This document shows, piece by piece, positions 58,834 to 64,000 of a DNA stretch of 64,000 nucleotides. Positions within the stretch are counted from its first letter, which is position 1. Every line of letters begins with the position of its first letter. The translations under genes were made by a program, and so were the position numbers. This DNA comes from Pseudomonas sp. CC120222-01a. Its GTDB lineage: Bacteria; Pseudomonadota; Gammaproteobacteria; Pseudomonadales; Pseudomonadaceae. The notes under the pieces were generated by a model, which was not told the origin of the DNA, ran no database searches, and saw nothing but the letters and a program-made list of their open reading frames with translations. The DNA is taken from NCBI RefSeq assembly GCF_003097235.1, contig NZ_QEQQ01000020.1, positions 44,505-108,504 of the forward strand, given 5' to 3'.

Positions 58834-59985
58834 ATGCAAGACCTGGAACTGAGCGAAGAACAGATCATGATCCGCGACATGGCCCGGGACTTCGCCCGTG
58901 GCGAGATCGCGCCCCATGCCCAGGCCTGGGAAAAGGCCGGCTGGATCGACGATGGCGTGGTGCGCAAGATGGGCGAGTTGGGCCTGCTCGGCATGGTCGT
59001 GCCCGAGGACTTCGGCGGCAGCTACACCGATTACGTGGCCTATGCCCTGGCCGTCGAGGAAATCGCCGCGGGCTGCGGTGCCACCGGCGCGATGATGAGC
59101 ATCCACAACTCGGTCGGTTGCGGCCCCCTGCTCGCCTACGGCACGCCTGATCAGCAACAGGCCTGGTTGCCGCGCCTGGCCACCGGCGAGGTGATCGGCT
59201 GCTTCTGCCTGACCGAACCACAGGCAGGCTCCGAAGCGCACAACCTGCGCACCCGCGCCGAGCTGGTCAATGGCGAATGGGTCATCAATGGGTCCAAACA
59301 GTTCGTCAGCAACGCCCGCCGTGCCGGGCTGGCGATCGTCTTCGCCGTCACCGACCCGGAGCTGGGCAAGAAAGGCCTGTCGGCCTTCCTGGTGCCCACC
59401 GACAACCCGGGCTTCAAGGTTGACCGCAGCGAACACAAGATGGGCATCCGCGCCTCCGACACCTGCGCCGTGACCTTCGACAACTGCCGCATCCCGGCGG
59501 CCAACATCCTCGGCGAGCGCGGCAAGGGCCTGGCCATCGCCCTGTCCAACCTCGAAGGCGGGCGCATCGGCATCGCCGCCCAGGCACTGGGCATCGCCCG
59601 TGCCGCGTTCGAGGCGGCGCTGGTGTATTCACGTGACCGCATCCAGTTCGGCAAGCCGATCAATGAGCACCAGAGCATCGCCAACCTGCTGGCCGACATG
59701 CAGGTGCAGGTGAATGCTGCGCGGTTGCTGATTCTGCATGCCGCGCGGCTGCGCACGGCGGGCAAGCCGTGCCTGTCGGAGGCATCGCAGGCCAAGCTGT
59801 TCGCTTCGGAAATGGCCGAGCGGGTGTGCTCGATGGCGATCCAGGTACACGGCGGGTATGGCTACCTGGAGGACTACCCGGTCGAGCGCTACTACCGCGA
59901 TGCGCGTATCACGCAAATCTACGAGGGGTCGAGCGAGATCCAGCGCATGCTGATCGCGCGTGAGCTCAAGCACTACCCCCTGTAA
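58834..59985 (+). CDS. acyl-CoA dehydrogenase (isobutyryl/short branched-chain type)
   Basis: A 383-residue flavoenzyme. ACAD signatures: CFCLTEPQAGSEAHNLRTRAE, MGIRASDTCAVTFDNCRIP, GGYGYLEDYPVERYYRDARI and the catalytic base Glu in QIYEGSSEIQRM (E364). That glutamate position is typical of short/branched-chain ACADs. With the upstream hydrolase it could perform the isobutyryl-CoA steps of valine catabolism; a hydratase would be needed from elsewhere. Confidence 0.88.
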   Translation: MQDLELSEEQIMIRDMARDFARGEIAPHAQAWEKAGWIDDGVVRKMGELGLLGMVVPEDFGGSYTDYVAYALAVEEIAAGCGATGAMMSIHNSVGCGPLLAYGTPDQQQAWLPRLATGEVIGCFCLTEPQAGSEAHNLRTRAELVNGEWVINGSKQFVSNARRAGLAIVFAVTDPELGKKGLSAFLVPTDNPGFKVDRSEHKMGIRASDTCAVTFDNCRIPAANILGERGKGLAIALSNLEGGRIGIAAQALGIARAAFEAALVYSRDRIQFGKPINEHQSIANLLADMQVQVNAARLLILHAARLRTAGKPCLSEASQAKLFASEMAERVCSMAIQVHGGYGYLEDYPVERYYRDARITQIYEGSSEIQRMLIARELKHYPL

Positions 59986-59991
59986 GCCCCG

Positions 59992-60948
59992 TCATTGGCG
60001 CTGCCTGAAGGTTTCCGAAGGCAGCTCGCCAAAGCGCTGGCGATACACTTCGGAGAACCGCCCGAGGTGCAGGAAGCCATAATCCATGGCCAGCTCGGTC
60101 ACGCTGCGCACCGCGCAGCTGCCATCGCTCAGGCACGCATGCACCCGCTCCAGCTTGCGCTGGCGCACGTACTGCTTGGGCGTGGTGCCCAGCTGCCGAT
60201 CGAACAGCGCATACAGCGAACGCAGGCTCATGCAGGCCTGCTCCGCCAACGCCTCTGCGGTCAGCTCCAGCTTGAGGTTGCGCTCGATGTAATCGAGGAT
60301 CCGCTCCAGGCTCGCGCCCGGCGTACCCAGGCTTTCGCGGCGGATATTGGTGCTCATCAGGGTCATCAGCTTGCTGGCGACAATCTGGCTGTAGTGCCCC
60401 TGCACCCGCGGCAGCGAATCACTGACCTCGGCTTCGTGGCAGACCATGGCCAGCAGGTTGACGAAGCCATCCAGCTCCTCTAGCCGGTAGTGGTTGCGCA
60501 GGAAGCGCACGCCGCCGTCCGGCCGTTGCCAGCGCTGCTCGTCGCAGATGGTGTCGAGCAGCCGGGTCGGCACTTTGAGGATGAATTTCTCGCAGTCTTC
60601 GGAATAGGTCAGGTCGACCGGGTCGTCCGGGTTGATCAGCAGCAGTTCGCCCGGTACCAGGTGGTGCTCACGCTGGTGTCCGCGCCACAGGCAGTTGCCG
60701 TTGAGCAGCACTTGCAGGTGATAGATGGTTTCCAGCGCTGGCGAAGTCACCCGCACGCTGCCGCCGTAGCTGATGCGGCACAGGTCGAGTTCGGCGAATT
60801 TGCGGTGGCTGAGGCTGGCCTGGGGGTGAGTGGTGCGCGACAGGCCGATACAGTGCTGGCCGACGTGCTGGTTGACGTAGTCGGACACCGCATAGGGGTC
60901 GGCGTGATGGAACACGCTACTGCGCTCGCTCAGCAGGCGGCTTTCCAT
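59992..60948 (-). CDS. AraC/XylS-family regulator, BenR-like
   Basis: A 318-residue activator with an AraC-binding-like N-terminal domain (residues about 20-190, YHLQVLLNGNCLWRGHQREH and LVPGELLLINPDDPVDLTYSEDCEKF) and a double helix-turn-helix (LTAEALAEQACMSLRSLYALFDRQLGTTPKQYVRQRKLERV and VTELAMDYGFLHLGRFSEVYRQRFGELPSE). It is strikingly like BenR/XylS of P. putida from memory, yet no benzoate genes are in the window. Its stop is seven bases from the convergent dehydrogenase stop. Confidence 0.82.
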   Translation of the reverse strand: MESRLLSERSSVFHHADPYAVSDYVNQHVGQHCIGLSRTTHPQASLSHRKFAELDLCRISYGGSVRVTSPALETIYHLQVLLNGNCLWRGHQREHHLVPGELLLINPDDPVDLTYSEDCEKFILKVPTRLLDTICDEQRWQRPDGGVRFLRNHYRLEELDGFVNLLAMVCHEAEVSDSLPRVQGHYSQIVASKLMTLMSTNIRRESLGTPGASLERILDYIERNLKLELTAEALAEQACMSLRSLYALFDRQLGTTPKQYVRQRKLERVHACLSDGSCAVRSVTELAMDYGFLHLGRFSEVYRQRFGELPSETFRQRQ

Positions 60949-61336
60949 AGGCTAGGCACTCGGCATCGTTATTGTTCTGGGCGCCGCTTCCTACTGGCCC
61001 GGGGGCTGTGGTTGCGGTCGTTCACGGTCATTCTATCGGGCCAGGGTCAGGGTTCCGGGGGCAGCTGACCACTGGCGCGTAAGCGACACACTAAGCAAAA
61101 AGGCGGGGGTTGGGCAATGAGATGTTCGGATTGGCTGGGCGAATAGCGGACAGTAGGTCGACCAGAACTGAGCGATAATCGAACACCGCGCAATTCCCTG
61201 TGGGAGCGGCCTTGTGTCGCGAAAGGGCTGCAAAGCAGCCCCTTGTTTTCGGATGCGACGGTGAGATCCTGGGGCCGCTTTGCGGCCCTTTCGCGACACA
61301 AGGCCGCTCCCACAAAAAGCAGCGTTAATTTCAGGA
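60949..61336. other. 388-base intergenic region with REP pair
   Basis: Holds the presumed promoter of the BenR-like gene near 60950-61050 and a REP doublet (61197-61316). No gene is supported. Confidence 0.4.
61197..61316. repeat. paired REP palindromes (tgtcgcgaaaggg family)
   Basis: Inverted units at 61197-61243 and 61268-61316, same family as those at 2278 and 5071, with the internal gctgcaaagcagcccc and ggggccgctttgcggccc stems. Confidence 0.88.
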
Positions 61337-62392
61337 TCAGTGAACCGCGACTTCCTGCCGCCCTGCCCAGCCTTGGCTACGCGCCCGGAATTGGCGTGGG
61401 GCAATGGCGAACAACTCGCGAAAGCGCCGGTAGAAATGCGGAAAACTCACAAACCCACTGGCCACCGCCACCTCGGTCAGCGACTTGCTGGTGTGCTGCA
61501 GCAACTGTCGCGCATGGGTCAGGCGCAATTCCAGGTAATAACGCGGCGGCGTGGCCTGCACATGGCGGCGGAACAGGCGCTCCAGATGGCGCCGCGACAA
61601 CCCGGCATGTTCAGCGATCTCGTCGATGCCGATCGGGTCTTCGATATTGGCATGCATCAGTTCCAGCGCCAGGCGCACACCCCGTGGCAGGCTTGGGTCG
61701 ACTTCTGGCGCGGTCGACGGTACGTCGCCCAGCATCCGAGAGCGGTCGCACGCCAGCATCTGCTCCACGGCCCGGCGCAGCGACTCTCCGCCTTTGAATT
61801 CGAGCATCGCCAACATCATGTCCAACGCACTGCTCGCGCCGGCGCAACTCATCCGCCGGCTGTCGAGCACATGGGCCTGGCGGCTGACGCGCACCTTGGG
61901 GAACAGCTCACTCATCATCGCCCGGCCGTCCGGGTGAAAGGCACAGTCGTGGTCGTTGAGCAGCCCGGCTTCGGCCAGGAAGTAGGCGCCATTCCACAGC
62001 CCACCGAGCTGGCAACCCAGGTGATCGGCCTGGCGCAACTTGCTTCGCAGCAGCGCCGACGCCTCCAGGCGTACGCGGAAACCACCGCACACCAGCAGGC
62101 TGTCGAGCCCGTGCACATCAAGATCGGCAAGCGCGGTATTGACCGGCAGCGCGATGCCGAGGTCACTCATCACCTGCGCACCCTCGCCCACTACCTGGAT
62201 GTCGAACAGCGGCGTGGCACTCATCAGGTTGGCAGTGACCAGGCTGTCCATGGCGGCGGTAAAGGCCATCATCGAGAAGTGCTCGCGCAGGACAAAGGCC
62301 ACGCGCCGGCATGGCAGGCCCAGGGTGGTGCGGCCGGCGGGGTCGAGGTGGGCCAGGTTGGTGTTCTTGAGGATGCTTTCGAAATGGCTCAT
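61337..62392 (-). CDS. GlxA-family transcriptional regulator (DJ-1/PfpI plus AraC domains)
   Basis: A 351-residue regulator with an N-terminal DJ-1/PfpI-like domain (RRVAFVLREHFSMMAFTAAMDSL, LLVCGGFRV, GGLWNGAYFLAEAGLL), where Gly replaces a nucleophile Cys (LGGLWNGAY), and a C-terminal AraC double helix-turn-helix (GIDEIAEHAGLSRRHLERLFRRHVQATPPRYYLELRL, VAVASGFVSFPHFYRRFRELF). Relatives such as GbdR and CdhR control quaternary-amine catabolism in Pseudomonas. Its place just downstream of proX, in the same direction, fits that role. Confidence 0.85.
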   Translation of the reverse strand: MSHFESILKNTNLAHLDPAGRTTLGLPCRRVAFVLREHFSMMAFTAAMDSLVTANLMSATPLFDIQVVGEGAQVMSDLGIALPVNTALADLDVHGLDSLLVCGGFRVRLEASALLRSKLRQADHLGCQLGGLWNGAYFLAEAGLLNDHDCAFHPDGRAMMSELFPKVRVSRQAHVLDSRRMSCAGASSALDMMLAMLEFKGGESLRRAVEQMLACDRSRMLGDVPSTAPEVDPSLPRGVRLALELMHANIEDPIGIDEIAEHAGLSRRHLERLFRRHVQATPPRYYLELRLTHARQLLQHTSKSLTEVAVASGFVSFPHFYRRFRELFAIAPRQFRARSQGWAGRQEVAVH

Positions 62393-62424
62393 GGCGGTGA
62401 CTCAACGGCGGGAAGAACGCGGTG

Positions 62425-62512
62425 GATTCTTCGCGGGCAAGCCCGCTCCCACAAGGACCGCGCAAGCCTGAAACTGGCGCGATCCCTGTGGGAGCGGGCT
62501 TGCCCGCGAATG
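62425..62512. repeat. REP pair (gcgggcaagcccgc family)
   Basis: ttcttcgcgggcaagcccgctcccaca and its inverse tgtgggagcgggcttgcccgcgaa flank about 30 bases, between the regulator gene and proX. It may end the proVWX transcript. Confidence 0.87.
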
Positions 62513-62534
62513 CTACGACACCGCTATAACAGGA

Positions 62535-63563
62535 TTAATTGCTGGCCTGGGTAGCCGCAGCGCGTGAGGCCTGCAACCACTGATCGAACTGCTGACGGTG
62601 CGCTTCGACCCACTCCTTGGCATGACGGGTGATGTCGGTAGGCTTCTTCTCACCCTTCTGCATCTTCAGGTTCTGGTTGCTCTCGTCATCGGTGCTGATC
62701 TGCACCAGCGACAGGAACTTTTCTGCGGCCGGGTTCTTCTTGGCGAAGTCCTTGTTCAATACCGCCACCACCTTGTCGATGGCAAAGCCGAGGTTCTTGC
62801 CGTGGTACATGGTATCAACGTCATTGTTGCCATCCGGCAGGTCGGTCTTCGGCACTTCCAGCCAGACCACGTCCTTGCCCTCGACCAGCACGCTGGCGAT
62901 CCACTGCGGCACCCAGGTGAAGTACAGGATCGGCTTGCCTTCCTTGTAGCGGGTGATGGTGTCGGCCATCAGCGCGAAGTACGAGCCCTGGTTGACGGTG
63001 ACGGTCTTGCCCAGGTCGTAGGCCTTCATGTGGTGGGCGATCACCAGCTCGCAGCCCCAGCCCGGGTTGCAACCGGTCATGTCGGCCTTGCCGTCGCCGT
63101 CGGTGTCGAACAGCTTGGCGATCTCGGGTTTCTTCAGGTCGGTGATGTACTTGATGTTGTATTGGTCGGCGGTCTTCTTGTCGATCAGGTAGCCCTGGGC
63201 GACGCCCGGCAGAATGTTGCCGGTCTTGACCATCACATCGTCGCCGCCGGCCTGCTGGTAGAACTTGTCATGCAGTTTTTCCCAAAGGTGCACGGTGAAG
63301 TCGGCGTCGCCGTTGGCCAGCGCCACCATCATCACGCCGTACTCGGTCTCTTTCGGCTCCTGCACGTTGTAGCCCAGTTCGCGCAGGCCCTCCATGGCCA
63401 CTTCGCCACGGAAGCGCTCTTCAGCGATGGAGGGGAAGATCGGGGTGACCTTGACCCCTTCTCCCGGTTTGTCGGCCGAGGCATGGGCACACAGCGCGGC
63501 GGCTACCAGGGTCAGCGCGGTGGCGCATTTGAGAATGCTGCGGGAGAACTTGGATTCGTGCAT
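62535..63563 (-). CDS. proX: glycine betaine/proline-type ABC transporter substrate-binding protein
   Basis: A 342-residue periplasmic binding protein with a signal peptide ending CAHASA. ProX-type features: VTPIFPSIAEERFRGEVAMEGL, DADFTVHLWEKLHD, GCNPGWGCELVIAHHMKAYDL (a Cys pair as in ProX), and Trp residues that could form the betaine aromatic box (YFTWVPQWIASV). Follows the permease gene with a 65-base gap and is the last transporter gene. Betaine or a related quaternary amine is the likely ligand. Confidence 0.88.
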   Translation of the reverse strand: MHESKFSRSILKCATALTLVAAALCAHASADKPGEGVKVTPIFPSIAEERFRGEVAMEGLRELGYNVQEPKETEYGVMMVALANGDADFTVHLWEKLHDKFYQQAGGDDVMVKTGNILPGVAQGYLIDKKTADQYNIKYITDLKKPEIAKLFDTDGDGKADMTGCNPGWGCELVIAHHMKAYDLGKTVTVNQGSYFALMADTITRYKEGKPILYFTWVPQWIASVLVEGKDVVWLEVPKTDLPDGNNDVDTMYHGKNLGFAIDKVVAVLNKDFAKKNPAAEKFLSLVQISTDDESNQNLKMQKGEKKPTDITRHAKEWVEAHRQQFDQWLQASRAAATQASN

Positions 63564-63628
63564 CGTCGCTTACCTTTTTCTGATTTTTATCTTCAAGTGC
63601 GGCAGATCGAATGTATCCAGGGTAAAGC

Positions 63629-64000
63629 TCAGGCGGTCTTGCGCCGCCCTTGGGGTTGCGCCGCGCCGCACAGGCGCATTACCACGCCTACGGGCCCGGT
63701 GTGGTACCAGCGCAGGCTCGGGTCGGCGCTGGTACGCGCGCCCATGGCCTGGGTCAGGCGGTCGAGGAAGATCGCCAGCAGCACCAGGCCGACGCCGCCA
63801 ACGGTGGCCAGGCCCATGTCCAGGCGGCCGATGCCGCGCAGCACCATCTGGCCCAGGCCGCCCACCGAGATCATCGAGGCGATCACCACCATCGACAGCG
63901 ACAGCATCAGGGTCTGATTGAGGCCGGCCATGATGGTCGAGGTGGCCAGCGGCAGCTGCACGCGGGTCAGCATCTGCCGCGGGGTGCAGCCGAAGGCGCG
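63629..64000 (-). CDS. proW: betaine-type ABC transporter permease, C-terminal part
   Basis: The frame continues beyond the window edge; 123 codons are seen. RAFGCTPRQMLTRVQLPLATSTIMAGLNQTLMLSLSMVVIASMISVGGLGQMVLRGIGRLD contains the EAA loop and the helices of ProW-type permeases, followed by a last membrane helix and a basic tail. proV and the start of proW are expected past the right edge. Confidence 0.9.
   Translation of the reverse strand, partial: RAFGCTPRQMLTRVQLPLATSTIMAGLNQTLMLSLSMVVIASMISVGGLGQMVLRGIGRLDMGLATVGGVGLVLLAIFLDRLTQAMGARTSADPSLRWYHTGPVGVVMRLCGAAQPQGRRKTA

Noticed and set aside
1..64000. tRNA, rRNA and CRISPR arrays
   Set aside because: No cloverleaf-like sequence, rRNA-like stretch or regularly spaced repeat array was noticed on either strand by reading; a covariance-model scan would be needed to be certain.

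Overview
The window reads as chromosomal DNA of a Pseudomonas putida-group bacterium. The grounds are high GC codon use, the two typical families of paired REP palindromes (cores cgcgacacaaggccgc and cgcgggcaagcccgc), and the Pseudomonas-type fap amyloid operon, malonate decarboxylase (mdc) cluster, DUF2790, DUF6124 and DUF3077 small proteins and CobN/ChlI/ChlD cobaltochelatase. No rRNA, tRNA or CRISPR array was found.

Layout. 1-7 kb: end of an EmrB-like efflux pump with its EmrA-like adaptor, a lipoprotein, an MFS transporter, a PEBP-like protein, and a LysR gene divergent from a DUF2790 gene across a palindromic operator. 7-14 kb: trmK, a RidA-family protein, a PqqU/YncD-type TonB receptor, rlhA, a class III aminotransferase and its probable LuxR regulator. 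14-16.8 kb: an accessory patch of tiny membrane proteins, an InaA-type kinase and a truncated integrase abutting ybiT. 16.8-27.3 kb: core genes (ybiT, transporters, azoR with a LysR, uppP, an McpP-like chemoreceptor, pnuC with a NadR-like kinase).

27.3-37.3 kb: the complete fapABCDEF operon behind a sigma-54-type promoter and a near-perfect 20-bp palindrome. It is followed by an LTA-synthase-like membrane sulfatase and, on the opposite strand, a VpsR-like sigma-54 activator that is a good candidate for the fap regulator. 37.3-44.2 kb: a cobalamin-riboswitch-controlled cobW-cobN-chlI-chlD operon for cobalt insertion. 44.2-44.6 kb holds a 334-bp near-perfect palindromic element; a sister copy lies at 57.3-57.6 kb.

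44.7-57.2 kb: an orphan type 2 IPP isomerase, then the malonate system (mdcR, then madM, madL, mdcH, G, E, D, C, B and A on the opposite strand). mdcR is split from the structural operon by about 3.1 kb holding an AT-rich cassette (two unrecognised genes and an IS5 transposase stump) plus two small Pseudomonas-specific genes preceded by an unusual interleaved inverted-repeat structure. A REP pair lies in frame inside the 5' end of mdcB. 57.7-64 kb: a hydroxyisobutyryl-CoA hydrolase/acyl-CoA dehydrogenase pair, a BenR-like AraC regulator, a GlxA-type regulator, and the proX and partial proW genes of a betaine-type ABC importer running off the edge.

The most interesting loci are the AT-rich gene pair at 46974-48529, the interleaved repeats at 49061-49204, the long palindromic element in two copies, and the promoter and attenuator architecture of the fap operon.
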